A stretch of DNA of 64,000 nt from Oscillospiraceae bacterium (GTDB taxonomy: Bacteria > Bacillota > Clostridia > Oscillospirales > Ruminococcaceae): assembly GCA_017521325.1 (NCBI GenBank), contig JAFXCV010000018.1, forward strand, positions 1 through 64,000, read 5' to 3'. Below are positions 42,719 to 52,208 of this stretch, piece by piece. Both the position numbers and the translations under genes were made by a program. Positions within the stretch are counted from its first letter, which is position 1, and each line of letters begins with the position of its first letter. The notes under the pieces were generated by a model. It was not told where the DNA came from. It worked only from the letters and a program-made list of their open reading frames with translations, and ran no database searches.

Positions 42719-45249
42719 TTGCCTATGGCAAAGAAAATCAAGTTGACGGATGCAGCAAAGGATCTGCAGCTTTCCGTGCAGGAGCTTTCCGATTTTTTTG
42801 AAAAGCATGGCGATGGAAAGAAGAAAAGCGGTTCTTCCATTACAGAACAGGAAATGAACCTTGCACTGGAGTATTACACCCAGAAAAATAATGTGGACAG
42901 CTTTGATGCCTACTTTGCATCCAAGAATCAGCCCAAGCCCGAGGTGAAGGCTGAAAAGGAAACAAAGAAGCCTGCAAAGAAGGAAAAGGCAGTCAAGGCA
43001 GCGGAGAAGCCCGAGAAGACTGAAAAGGTTGAAAAGGCAGAGAAGGTTGAAAAAATCGAAAAGCCTGTGCAGAAGGTCGAGGAAGCACCTGCTCCCAAGA
43101 AGGCAGAGACACCTGCTGCAAAGCCTGTGAAGGAAGAAAAGCCTGCCGCAGAAAAGCAGGAGCAGGCAAAGCAGCCCGAGCGCCGCAAGGAAGAAAAGAA
43201 AAAGAAGCAGCCGCAGGTTCACGGCGAAAAGACCCGTCTGGGCGGCGTGATGAGCAGCGAACGCATGGAAAGCACCGAAAAGCGCCGTACGGTCGATACC
43301 AGAGGCAGCTATGTGGATCTGGATAAGTACAACGAGCGTTACGAGCAGATTGCTCCGGCGGATCGCCATAAGGATTATTCCACAAAGAAGCAGAAGATCA
43401 ACCAGAAGTCCGCACAGCGTGGCAAGCAGCGTTCCGGCAAGAAGGAAACTGAGACACAGCGCCTGAATCGTCTGGAGCTGGAGCGTGCAAGAAAGCAGCA
43501 GCTGAAGGTGCGCATTCCCGACAGCATTACTGTCAGCGAGCTGGCATCCCGTCTGAAGGTGAATGTTTCCAAGGTCATCGGTAAGCTCATGGGTCTGGGC
43601 GTGATGGCAAGCATTAACGAGGAAATCGACTTTGATACAGCAGCTCTGGTTGCAGAGGAGCTGGGTGCAAAGGTTGAGAAGGAAGTCATCGTGACCATTG
43701 AAGAACGTCTGATCGAGGAGGATACGGATGACGAGTCCAAGCTCCTGCCCCGTTCTCCCGTTGTTGTGGTTATGGGACACGTTGACCATGGTAAGACCTC
43801 CATTCTCGACAGAATCCGCAATGCAAAGGTTACTGCATCCGAAGCAGGCGGTATTACACAGCATATCGGTGCGTACCAGGTAAACTACGAGGGCAAGACC
43901 ATTACGTTCCTCGATACCCCCGGACATGAGGCGTTCACCTCCATGCGTGCAAGAGGTGCGAACATCACTGATATTGCAATTCTGGTTGTTGCTGCCGATG
44001 ACGGCATCATGCCGCAGACGGTAGAATCCATCAACCACGCAAAGGCTGCGGGCGTATCCGTGATCGTTGCCATCAATAAGATGGATAAGGAAACCGCAAA
44101 CCCCGACCGTGTACGTCAGGAGCTGACGGAATATGGTCTGGTTTGTGAAGAATGGGGCGGCGATACCATCTGTGTAGAGGTTTCTGCAAAGACGGGCGCA
44201 GGCATCGACAATCTGCTTGAGAACGTCCTGCTTGTTGCGGAAATCAAGGAGCTGACTGCAAATCCCGACCGTATGGCACAGGGTACCGTTATCGAAGCAC
44301 GTCTTGACAAGGGCAGAGGCCCGATCGCAACCATGCTCGTACAGAAGGGTACGCTCAATACAGGCGATATCATCATTGCAGGTACAACCGTTGGTAAGGT
44401 GCGTGTCATGACAAACTATAAGGGTGCCATTGTAAAGTCCGCAGGTCCGTCCGTTCCGGTTGAGATTACAGGTATGGATGAGGTACCGAGTGCAGGCGAT
44501 ATCTTCAACGCAGTAGAGGATGAGCGTCTGGCAAGAACACTCGTTGAGCAGAGAAAGCACGAGGCGAAGGAAGCACAGTTCCAGAACACCACAAAGCTGA
44601 CACTTGACAATCTCTTCAGCCAGATGGCAGAGGGTGAGGTCAAGGAGCTGCCGATCATCGTCAAGGCTGACGTACAGGGCAGTGCGGAAGCAGTCAAGGC
44701 ATCTCTGGAGAAGCTCTCCAACGACGAGGTGCGTGTCAGAGTCATCCACAGTGCCGTTGGTGCTGTCAAGGAAAGTGACGTTATGCTTGCAAATGCATCT
44801 AATGCGATCATCGTCGGCTTTAACGTTCGTCCCGACAACGGCGCAGCAGAAAGCGCTGCAAGGGATGGCGTGGATATCCGTCTGTACCGCATCATCTATG
44901 ATGCAATTGAGGAGATCACCACAGCTATGAAGGGCATGCTTGCACCGAAGTTCCGTGAGGTAATCCTCGGTAAGGCAGAGGTTCGTGAGGTATTCAAGAT
45001 TTCCAGCGTCGGCACCGTTGCCGGAAGCTATGTGCTTGATGGTAAGCTGACAAGACAGTGCCAGATCAGAATCGTGCGTGACGGTATCATCATTGCCGAT
45101 GACCATATTGCAGGACTCCAGAGATTCAAGGATCCGTCAAGGAAGTCGCAAGCGGCTACGAGTGCGGCATCAGCCTTGAAAAGTTCAACGATCTCAAGAC
45201 AGGCGATATTTTCGAAGCCTATATCATGGAAGAATATCGTCCTGAGTAA
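42719..45249 (+). CDS. infB: translation initiation factor IF-2, with apparent frameshift near the 3' end
   Basis: IF-2 delivers fMet-tRNA to the 30S complex with GTP. The Lys/Glu/Ala-rich N-terminus (1-260) is followed by an IF2-N-like segment, the G domain (GHVDHGKT near 353, DTPGHE, NKMD) and domains II-IV. The frame from 42719 loses family similarity after ...[10 protein letters not shown] (GAT at 45131-45133) and stops at 45256. In the next frame, from 45136 (GTC) to the TAA at 45247, the sequence encodes [20 protein letters not shown]...EEYRPE, the standard IF-2 C-terminus. One base appears missing around 45132-45136. As written, the last about 38 conserved residues are replaced by 41 unrelated ones. 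A sequencing error or a recent mutation are both possible. Confidence 0.93.
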
Positions 45250-45289
45250 TCTTTGAAAACAGCATAATATTTGAAAGGATGGAAAACAC

Positions 45290-45610
45290 ATGGAATATAG
45301 CAGAATGAGCACAAAAGATATGCTTCAATACTGTGAGGAAGCTCTGGCATGGGAAGAACTTGGTCCGGTGGATGTTTTCTTCTTCGAATCTGTCAAGAGA
45401 ATTCTTCTTGGACACTGCAGCGCTGTGGAACGTCAGGAAAGTTATGAGCCGGATGAGCTGGCAAATATCAGCCATCCTATTACTGCGGAGGAGCTGCTCT
45501 CCTTCGAAGAAAAATCCAGTCAGGTGAATTTCGACGAGTGTCTGAATGCAGACAGCTTCTTTGAAGCAGGTGCGGAATACGCCATGACGGATGGAAAGGC
45601 GGGCAATTAA
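45290..45610 (+). CDS. hypothetical protein between infB and rbfA
   Basis: 106 aa, acidic, no signal peptide or TM helix, family not recognised. The first half looks helical (STKDMLQYCEEALAWEELGPVDVFFFESVKRILL); the second half is Asp/Glu-rich. AAAGGATGG stands before the ATG, and the stop overlaps the rbfA start (TAATG), so it is translationally coupled to rbfA. Most nusA operons have nothing at this position. Confidence 0.75.
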   Translation: MEYSRMSTKDMLQYCEEALAWEELGPVDVFFFESVKRILLGHCSAVERQESYEPDELANISHPITAEELLSFEEKSSQVNFDECLNADSFFEAGAEYAMTDGKAGN

Positions 45611-45984
45611 TGCCAAGTTACAAGAACAACCGGATGTCCGAGGACATTCACAGAGAGCTGCCGGATATCATCCGACAGCTGAAGGATCCCCGCATCAGCT
45701 CCATGCTGACCGTTGTCCGTGTGGATCTGGCAGGGGACGGCTCCCACTGCAAGGTGTATATCTCAAGCCTTCTTGGCGAGGAGGATGCAAAGCAGTCCGT
45801 CAAGGGGCTGCGCTCTGCGGCAGGCTTTGTCAGACGTGAGCTGTTCTCCCGTCTGAAGATGCGCAAGAGTCCGGAAATCCAGTTCATTGCGGATAATTCC
45901 ATTGCAAAGGGTGCGGAGATCACCAGAAAGCTGCAGACGCTTGCAGAGGAGAATGAAACGGAGGATGAAGATGCAGAGGATTGA
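45610..45984 (+). CDS. rbfA: 30S ribosome-binding factor A
   Basis: 124 aa with a KH-like fold; it assists maturation of the 16S 5' end. It has the conserved RMSEDIHRELPDIIRQLKDPRI start and an FRRELxxRLKMRxxPEIQF-like region, ending in an acidic tail (EENETEDEDAED). Its end overlaps the start of nrnA. Confidence 0.95.
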   Translation: MPSYKNNRMSEDIHRELPDIIRQLKDPRISSMLTVVRVDLAGDGSHCKVYISSLLGEEDAKQSVKGLRSAAGFVRRELFSRLKMRKSPEIQFIADNSIAKGAEITRKLQTLAEENETEDEDAED

Positions 45985-46930
45985 TGTGCAGCAGACAGCA
46001 GAATTCCTGCGCAGCTGTGAGGATGCCTATATTCTCATTCACCAAAGCCCCGATGGGGACTGCGTTGGCTCCGGCTATTCCCTGCAGGCGGTGCTGCGGC
46101 AGCTTGGAAATCGTGCAAAGGTTCTTTGCTCCGACGAGATTCCGGCAAGATATGATTATCTCCTGCCGGAGAGCGAGGAGGAGTTCGAGCCGAAATGCAT
46201 CATTACCGTGGATGTGGCAGATCCTAAGCTCCTTGGAAAATACAAGGATTTGTACGCAGACAGGGTGGATCTTTGCATCGACCACCATGTTTCCAATCTC
46301 CTGTACGCAAAGCAGACGCTGCTTTGTGCGGATGCTGCGGCAGCATGTGAGATTCTGTATGCACTGTACCGCTATATGCAGGTGCAGTTTACCGAGCAGA
46401 TCGCCATGTGCCTGTATACGGGCATGGCGACCGATACGGGATGCTTTAAATTTGACAACACAACCCCCGAAACACACATCTATACAGCAGAGCTGATGCG
46501 GGAATTCCCCGATATCCGCTACGGTCTGATCAACCGCAATATGTTCGATGTCAAGACACCCTCACGCCTTCGTGCGGAAATGCTCATGATTCAGGCAATG
46601 GAATATTACCTTGACGGAAAATGCGCCATGATCTGCGTGACGCAGGAGCTTCGTGACAAGACCGGCATGGAGGAGAATGACACCGAGGGTCTGACCAATC
46701 TTCCCACACAGCCCGAGGGCGTGGAAGTGGGCGTGACACTGCGTGAGCGTGAACCGAATGTTTATAAGGTTTCTCTGCGCTCGGCGAAGGATGTCAATGT
46801 TTCCGCAATCTGTCAGGGACTCGGCGGCGGCGGTCATGTAAAGGCAGCAGGATGTCTGCTCAAGGGCACGCTTTCCGAGGTCAAGGCAACTATCCTTGCC
46901 GCTGTGGAGAAAGGACTGGAGCAGGCGTGA
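45971..46930 (+). CDS. nrnA: DHH-family phosphoesterase (NrnA/Orn-type)
   Basis: 319 aa. It degrades nanoRNA and/or pAp, or c-di-AMP breakdown products, in relatives. DHH motifs: HQSPDGDCVGSG, VDVADP, CIDHHVSN and, in the DHHA1 domain, GLGGGGHVKAAGC. The frame is open upstream, but GGAGG at 45960-45964 fits the ATG at 45971. It overlaps rbfA by 14 nt and truB by 4 nt (GTGA). The place after rbfA is conserved in Firmicutes. Confidence 0.93.
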   Translation: MQRIDVQQTAEFLRSCEDAYILIHQSPDGDCVGSGYSLQAVLRQLGNRAKVLCSDEIPARYDYLLPESEEEFEPKCIITVDVADPKLLGKYKDLYADRVDLCIDHHVSNLLYAKQTLLCADAAAACEILYALYRYMQVQFTEQIAMCLYTGMATDTGCFKFDNTTPETHIYTAELMREFPDIRYGLINRNMFDVKTPSRLRAEMLMIQAMEYYLDGKCAMICVTQELRDKTGMEENDTEGLTNLPTQPEGVEVGVTLREREPNVYKVSLRSAKDVNVSAICQGLGGGGHVKAAGCLLKGTLSEVKATILAAVEKGLEQA

Positions 46931-47838
46931 ACGGAATTATCTGTATCGACAAACCGCAGGGCTTTACATCCTTTGATGTGATCGGAAAGCTCCGTGGTAT
47001 TCTGAAAATGCGCCGCCTTGGTCACAGCGGAACGCTCGACCCCATGGCAACGGGCGTTCTGCCCGTATTTGTGGGCTTTGCAACGAAGGCATGTGGCATT
47101 CTGCCCGATGACAGAAAGGCGTATGTTGCAGATTTTCGTCTGGGACAGGTGAGCGATACGCTCGACAGCACCGGAACGATTCTGGAAGAACATGATGCAA
47201 CGGGTATCACCGAAGCGCAGGTTCAGCAGGCACTGCCGCAGTTTGTCGGCGATATTATGCAGATTCCCCCCATGTATTCGGCGGTTTCCGTGAACGGCAA
47301 GCGTTTATATGAGCTTGCAAGACAGGGCAAGACCGTGGAACGCAAGGCAAGACAGGTGCATGTGGATTCCATCACACTCACTGCCTTTGATGAGCAGACA
47401 CACGAAGGAACGCTTGAAATACACTGCGGTACGGGTGTGTATGTCCGCACCATCCTGCACGATCTCGGGCAGATTCTCGGCTGCGGTGCCGTGATGACGG
47501 GACTCAGACGAACGATGTCGGGTGGACTTCCCATTGAAAAATGCCTGACCTTTGCGGAAATTCAGACGCTTGCAGAGGAAGGCAGACTTTCGGAAGCGCT
47601 GATTCCGATTGAGGAAGTGTTTGCATCCCTGCCAAGGCTCGTGCTGAACGAAAAGCAGACGCTGCACTACCGAAACGGCGTGAAGCTGGGGCTTTCCCAG
47701 TTTAAACGTCAGCTGACGGATGCGCAGCAGTATGCAGTGTACGGAACTCCCGACGGCTTTCTCGGTACTGCCGTCATTGATACAGAGCAGGACTGCCTGC
47801 GAGTGGAGCGCAATCTCTGCGCCCCGAAAGAACAATAA
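46927..47838 (+). CDS. truB: tRNA pseudouridine-55 synthase
   Basis: 303 aa from the GTG at 46927 that overlaps the nrnA stop; earlier in-frame codons would start inside nrnA. The catalytic Asp is in GHSGTLDPMATGVLP. It makes the T-loop pseudouridine-55 in tRNAs. Other signatures: IDKPQGFTSFDV and the GTYVRT-like GTGVYVRTILHDLG. Confidence 0.95.
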   Translation: MNGIICIDKPQGFTSFDVIGKLRGILKMRRLGHSGTLDPMATGVLPVFVGFATKACGILPDDRKAYVADFRLGQVSDTLDSTGTILEEHDATGITEAQVQQALPQFVGDIMQIPPMYSAVSVNGKRLYELARQGKTVERKARQVHVDSITLTAFDEQTHEGTLEIHCGTGVYVRTILHDLGQILGCGAVMTGLRRTMSGGLPIEKCLTFAEIQTLAEEGRLSEALIPIEEVFASLPRLVLNEKQTLHYRNGVKLGLSQFKRQLTDAQQYAVYGTPDGFLGTAVIDTEQDCLRVERNLCAPKEQ

Positions 47839-47850
47839 CGAGGTGATACA

Positions 47851-48750
47851 GTGGCAATTTCACTGATGCCTTCAGCCGTTGCACTGGGACTCTTTGACGG
47901 CGTGCATCTCGGCCATCGCCGTGTGCTCGAACTTGTGCTTGCACAGAAAAGCAACGGAATGCGTCCGTCGGTTTTTACTTTTGCGACGGAATCGGTCGGC
48001 GTAAAGCACGATGCCGCACTTGATTATCTCTATCCGACAGAGCAGAAATGCGCCATGCTGCGTGAATGCGGTATGGAGCATATCTCCCATCACCCGTTCG
48101 CAGAAATCTGCGATATGGAGGGGGAGGAATTCGTACGGGAAATACTCGTGCAGCGTTTTGCGGCAGGCTTTGTCTGCTGCGGTGAGGACTTCCGCTTCGG
48201 CAGGCATGCGGCATGGGATACGCAGGATCTGCGGCGTTTCGGTGCGCAGTACGGTTTTTCCGTGCAGACGGCAAAGCCCGTTTGCGTGGACGGCGAAATC
48301 GTGTCTTCGAGCCGTATCCGTTCGCTTCTGCAATGCGGAGAGGTTTCCGATGCAGAAAGACTGCTTGGCGCACCCTATTCCATAGAACTCGAGGTCGTCC
48401 ACGGCGCACAGCTCGGACGTACCATCGGCTTCCCTACGATGAATCAGGTCTTTGCAGACGGACAGCTCGTTCCGAGATTCGGGGTATATGCGTCACGCAC
48501 CGTCATTGACGGCGTTTCCTATCCGTCCGTCACCAATGTCGGCAGAAAGCCCACGGTGCAGTATGACGGCAGACCCCTTGCGGAAACCTATGTCATCGGT
48601 GCAAAGGGCGATTTTTACGGAAGAACCATTCCCGTGGAACTTCTGGATTTCATCCGCCCCGAGCAGAAATTCGATTCTCTGGAGGCACTGACAGCACAGC
48701 TGCACAAAGATCTGGAAATCGCACGGGCATACGGGGTGCAGTCGGAATAA
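47851..48750 (+). CDS. ribF: bifunctional riboflavin kinase/FMN adenylyltransferase
   Basis: 299 aa, makes FMN and FAD. N-terminal nucleotidyltransferase (GLFDGVHLGHR, then SSSRIRSLL) and C-terminal flavokinase (GRTIGFPTMN, NVGRKPTV). The start is GTG with GAGGTG upstream. Last gene of the operon. FAD/FMN supply links to the flavin-rich Rnf complex elsewhere in the window. Confidence 0.95.
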   Translation: MAISLMPSAVALGLFDGVHLGHRRVLELVLAQKSNGMRPSVFTFATESVGVKHDAALDYLYPTEQKCAMLRECGMEHISHHPFAEICDMEGEEFVREILVQRFAAGFVCCGEDFRFGRHAAWDTQDLRRFGAQYGFSVQTAKPVCVDGEIVSSSRIRSLLQCGEVSDAERLLGAPYSIELEVVHGAQLGRTIGFPTMNQVFADGQLVPRFGVYASRTVIDGVSYPSVTNVGRKPTVQYDGRPLAETYVIGAKGDFYGRTIPVELLDFIRPEQKFDSLEALTAQLHKDLEIARAYGVQSE

Positions 48751-48756
48751 TTTTCG

Positions 48757-48790
48757 CTTTGCTGTCACTTAGCTGACACAAAGCTTTGTT
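48757..48790 (+). terminator. probable terminator of the rimP-ribF operon
   Basis: CTTTG-C-TGTCA pairs with TGACA-CAAAG (48757-48767 with 48774-48783), a 10-bp stem with one bulge. CTTTGTTAT follows. Confidence 0.5.
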
Positions 48791-48882
48791 ATAGTAACAA
48801 TGCGTAAACGTTTCAGTAATTTTTGAATTGGACGAAAGGTTACGAAATCATTTAAGTTTATCATAAAAGGAGGCTGTTTCGC

Positions 48883-49848
48883 ATGATTGAAGTCAGAAAT
48901 CTGACGAAGCATTATGGCGACAAAAAGGCCGTGAACGATATCAGCTTTACGGTTGAAGATGGCCAGATTCTGGGATTTCTCGGGCCGAACGGTGCGGGCA
49001 AATCCACGACCATGAACATGCTCACGGGCTATATCTCATCCACATCCGGACAGGCACTGATCAATGGTGTGGATATTCTGGAGGATCCCATCAAGGCAAA
49101 GTCCTACATCGGCTACCTGCCGGAGATTCCACCGCTCTATCTGGATATGACGGTCAAGGCGTATCTGAATTTCGTGTTTGACCTAAAGAAGTGCAAGCTG
49201 CCCAGAAAATCCCATCTGAAGGATGTCTGCACGCTCTGCAAGATCAAGGACGTGGAAAACCGCCTGATCAAGAACCTCTCCAAGGGTTACAAGCAGCGTG
49301 TGGGTCTGGCACAGGCACTCATCGGCAATCCCCCCGTACTGATTCTGGACGAGCCGACCGTAGGTCTTGACCCGAAGCAGATTATCGACATCCGTACGCT
49401 CATCAAGCGTCTGGGCAAGAACCATACCGTGATTCTGTCCTCTCATATTTTGTCCGAAATCCAGGCTGTCTGCGACCGTGTGATCATCATCAACAAGGGC
49501 GTTGTGGCAGCGGATGATACCGCAACGAACCTTTCGAACAAGGTTACCACGGATCATCGTGTTGTTGTCCGTATCGACGGCCCGAAGGCAGAGGTGCTGC
49601 AGGCGATCCGCAGCATCGAGAACATCAAGTATGTCCGTGCGGATATGGAGCGTGAGGCAGGTATTTTTGAATATGAGCTTGAGGCAGAGCCGGGCGTGGA
49701 CGTACGCCGTGAAATCAATCGTGTGGTGCGTGAGAACGGCTGGAATATCCTCATGCTGCGTACCATGGAAATGACACTGGAGGATATCTTCCTCAAGATC
49801 ACCATGGGCGAGAGCATTACAAACGATGAAAAGGAGGCAAAGGCATAA
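48883..49848 (+). CDS. ABC transporter ATP-binding protein (GldA/NosF type)
   Basis: 321 aa. Walker A GPNGAGKST (34-42), signature LSKGYKQR, Walker B LILDEPTVGLDP, switch His in SSHILSE. The C-terminal about 100 residues form an extra domain common in ABC-2 exporters (MTLEDIFLKIT). AAAGGAGG precedes the ATG. First gene of a four-gene exporter operon; the stop overlaps the permease start by one base. Confidence 0.92.
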   Translation: MIEVRNLTKHYGDKKAVNDISFTVEDGQILGFLGPNGAGKSTTMNMLTGYISSTSGQALINGVDILEDPIKAKSYIGYLPEIPPLYLDMTVKAYLNFVFDLKKCKLPRKSHLKDVCTLCKIKDVENRLIKNLSKGYKQRVGLAQALIGNPPVLILDEPTVGLDPKQIIDIRTLIKRLGKNHTVILSSHILSEIQAVCDRVIIINKGVVAADDTATNLSNKVTTDHRVVVRIDGPKAEVLQAIRSIENIKYVRADMEREAGIFEYELEAEPGVDVRREINRVVRENGWNILMLRTMEMTLEDIFLKITMGESITNDEKEAKA

Positions 49849-50552
49849 TGGGTGCAATTTACAGACGTGAAATAGGCGCATTCTTTACATCCGGCATCGC
49901 CTATGTATTCCTTGCGGTATTCTATATTTTCTCCGCATATTTCTTCTCTATCAACACGCTTGCAGTGGGTTCCACCAATATGGCAGGTATGTTTGCAAAC
50001 CTCTTTCTGGTCATTATTTTCCTCATTCCGATTCTGACCATGCGTCTGTTCAGTGAGGAAAAGAAGCAGAAAACCGAACAGGGACTGCTCACAGCTCCCG
50101 TTTCATTGTCGGCAATTGTGCTGGGCAAGTATTTCGCAGCACTCACACTTTATACCATCGGCATCAGTGTTGTGTTCATTTACGGACTGATCCTGAGCCT
50201 GTTCGGTACCGTGGCATGGCTGACGCTTTTGTCCAATTTCCTTGCACTGCTGCTGCTTGGCGGCGCATTCTGTGCAGTGGGCGTGTTCATTTCTTCTCTG
50301 ACGGAAAATCAGGTGGTTGCAGCAGTCGGCGGCTTTGTGAGCCTGATGCTGCTGTACATGATTGATGTCATCGCATCTTCCGTCGGCGTGACATGGCTTC
50401 AGAATTTCCTGTATACCATGTCCTTCTATTCCCGTTATTACGAATTTACCTGCGGAATTTTCAACCTCTCAAGCGTGCTGTTCTATGTCAGCTGCGCTGT
50501 GCTGTTCAATTTCTTTACAGTGAGAGTATTTGAAAAAAGACGCTGGAGCTAA
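49848..50552 (+). CDS. ABC-2 type permease (GldF-like)
   Basis: 234 aa, six TM helices, with a conserved MRLFSEEKKQKTEQGLLTAPVS loop typical for the ABC-2/GldF family. Together with the ATPase it should form an exporter. Substrate unknown. It starts at the stop codon of the ATPase gene. Confidence 0.9.
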   Translation: MGAIYRREIGAFFTSGIAYVFLAVFYIFSAYFFSINTLAVGSTNMAGMFANLFLVIIFLIPILTMRLFSEEKKQKTEQGLLTAPVSLSAIVLGKYFAALTLYTIGISVVFIYGLILSLFGTVAWLTLLSNFLALLLLGGAFCAVGVFISSLTENQVVAAVGGFVSLMLLYMIDVIASSVGVTWLQNFLYTMSFYSRYYEFTCGIFNLSSVLFYVSCAVLFNFFTVRVFEKRRWS

Positions 50553-50564
50553 GGAGGCAGTAAG

Positions 50565-52208
50565 ATGGCTGATATCGAAAAGGAAACTATACAGGAAGCC
50601 GCTGCTCCCGAGGCAAAGGAGAATGCTTCCAATCAGGAAAAGAAGCCCCGTAAGAAGATGAGTGCGGCTGCAATCAAGAAATTCAAGTACGGTGGACTTG
50701 CCACGGCGATCACCGCAGTGGTGGTTGCAATCGTTGTGGTACTCAACGTTCTGGTAAGCACGCTGGTCAAGAAATATCCCATCAAGCTTGACCTGACGGA
50801 GAGCGCAATGTATGAGATCTCCGAGGATACCATCGACTATGTCAAGTCCCTGGAGCAGGATGTCAAGTTCACGGTTCTCATGGATGAGAGCAGCTTTATG
50901 ACAAACGGCACCTATCTGAAGATGGTGCAGGAGATTCTGGAAAAGTACACACAGTATTCCGATAAGATCGAGCTGACCTATGTCGATCCCACCAAGAATC
51001 CCGATGTTGTCAACGCCTTCCAGGCAAACTACAGCGGTACGCTCGTACAGGGTGACGTTGTCATTTCCAACGCAGCGGACGCAACAAAAATGCGTGTAGT
51101 AAACGTGGACAACATGTTTACCTACGATCAGGAGAAGTACTATTACTATTCCTATTATGGCTATTACACGCTGGAGGACTGCATCACAGCATTCACAGGC
51201 GAGCAGGATCTGACCGCTGCGCTGATGTATGTAACGGACGCTGATCCCGTTAACGTGGGTGTAATTGCACTTGCAAACGGACAGCCGATCTTCAATGCAA
51301 ATAACCATGCATATTCTCTTGCAATGTTCGAGCAAACGCTGAAGAAGAACGGCTACGACATCACAGAAATCGACCTCTACGGCGATGCGCTTGATCCCGA
51401 GGTCTATGATATGCTCGTGCTTCCGGCACCGGTCAACGACCTGACGGAGGATTCTATTGAAAAGCTCTCCAATTTCCTCTTCAATGACGGAAACTACGGT
51501 CATAATCTGATTTATTTTGCAGACATTTCTCAGTCCAATACTCCGAATCTTGACGCCTTCCTCGCATCCTGGGGACTGCAGGTGGAAAAGACCGTTGCAG
51601 TCGAGAGCGATGAGAAGGCTGCACAGGTGGTAGGTCTTGCCATGAACGGACAGAAGGTTCAGGCAGGTGTGCCGCTGGCAGCGATTGTAGATCAGGAGTA
51701 CAGCGCAAATCTCGCTAATAAGAGCCTGCCGATTCCGGCACCGTTCTGCCGTCCGATCACCCTGCTGTGGGAGAGCAAGACAAGCGGCATTACCTCCGCA
51801 CTGCTCCAGACCTCCCCGACCGTATATCTGCGTGAGCTCGGTGTGGAAGAGGCAAAGGATACCGATCCCGACGGTGCACAGACAATCATGGCAGTTTCCC
51901 AGAGAAGGGAAAGAAACGCTGACGGCGAGATGATCAAGAGCAATATCATGGCAATCGGCTCCATGATGATGTCCGATATCTATATCATGCAGGATACTGC
52001 CTACAACAATGCAGAATACCTCATGAGCGCAATCAACACCATGACCGGCAAGGGCGGCGGACTGATCATCGCACAGAAGGATCTGACCAAGTCCACCATC
52101 GCCATTGAACAGGCACAGCTCCATGCAGTGAATATTGCATTGTATGCAATTCCCTTCATCGTGGTAGTGATCGGTGTTGTGGTATTTATAAGGAGAAAGA
52201 ACCGATGA
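50565..52208 (+). CDS. GldG-family ABC auxiliary protein
   Basis: 547 aa: cytoplasmic N-terminus with an Ala/Glu/Lys-rich stretch, TM helix (about 46-68), a large extracytoplasmic domain and a C-terminal TM helix (about 520-540). The beginning LDLTESAMYEISEDTIDYVKSL is the typical GldG (ABC-type uncharacterised transport) region; DMLVLPAPVNDLTEDSIEKL follows the same family. It overlaps the next gene by 4 nt (ATGA). Confidence 0.85.
   Translation: MADIEKETIQEAAAPEAKENASNQEKKPRKKMSAAAIKKFKYGGLATAITAVVVAIVVVLNVLVSTLVKKYPIKLDLTESAMYEISEDTIDYVKSLEQDVKFTVLMDESSFMTNGTYLKMVQEILEKYTQYSDKIELTYVDPTKNPDVVNAFQANYSGTLVQGDVVISNAADATKMRVVNVDNMFTYDQEKYYYYSYYGYYTLEDCITAFTGEQDLTAALMYVTDADPVNVGVIALANGQPIFNANNHAYSLAMFEQTLKKNGYDITEIDLYGDALDPEVYDMLVLPAPVNDLTEDSIEKLSNFLFNDGNYGHNLIYFADISQSNTPNLDAFLASWGLQVEKTVAVESDEKAAQVVGLAMNGQKVQAGVPLAAIVDQEYSANLANKSLPIPAPFCRPITLLWESKTSGITSALLQTSPTVYLRELGVEEAKDTDPDGAQTIMAVSQRRERNADGEMIKSNIMAIGSMMMSDIYIMQDTAYNNAEYLMSAINTMTGKGGGLIIAQKDLTKSTIAIEQAQLHAVNIALYAIPFIVVVIGVVVFIRRKNR

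Noticed and set aside
42635-45106. Long open frame on the minus strand opposite infB (823 codons)
   Set aside because: It shadows the strongly supported IF-2 gene; the Leu/Cys-rich translation reflects the codon bias of the other strand.
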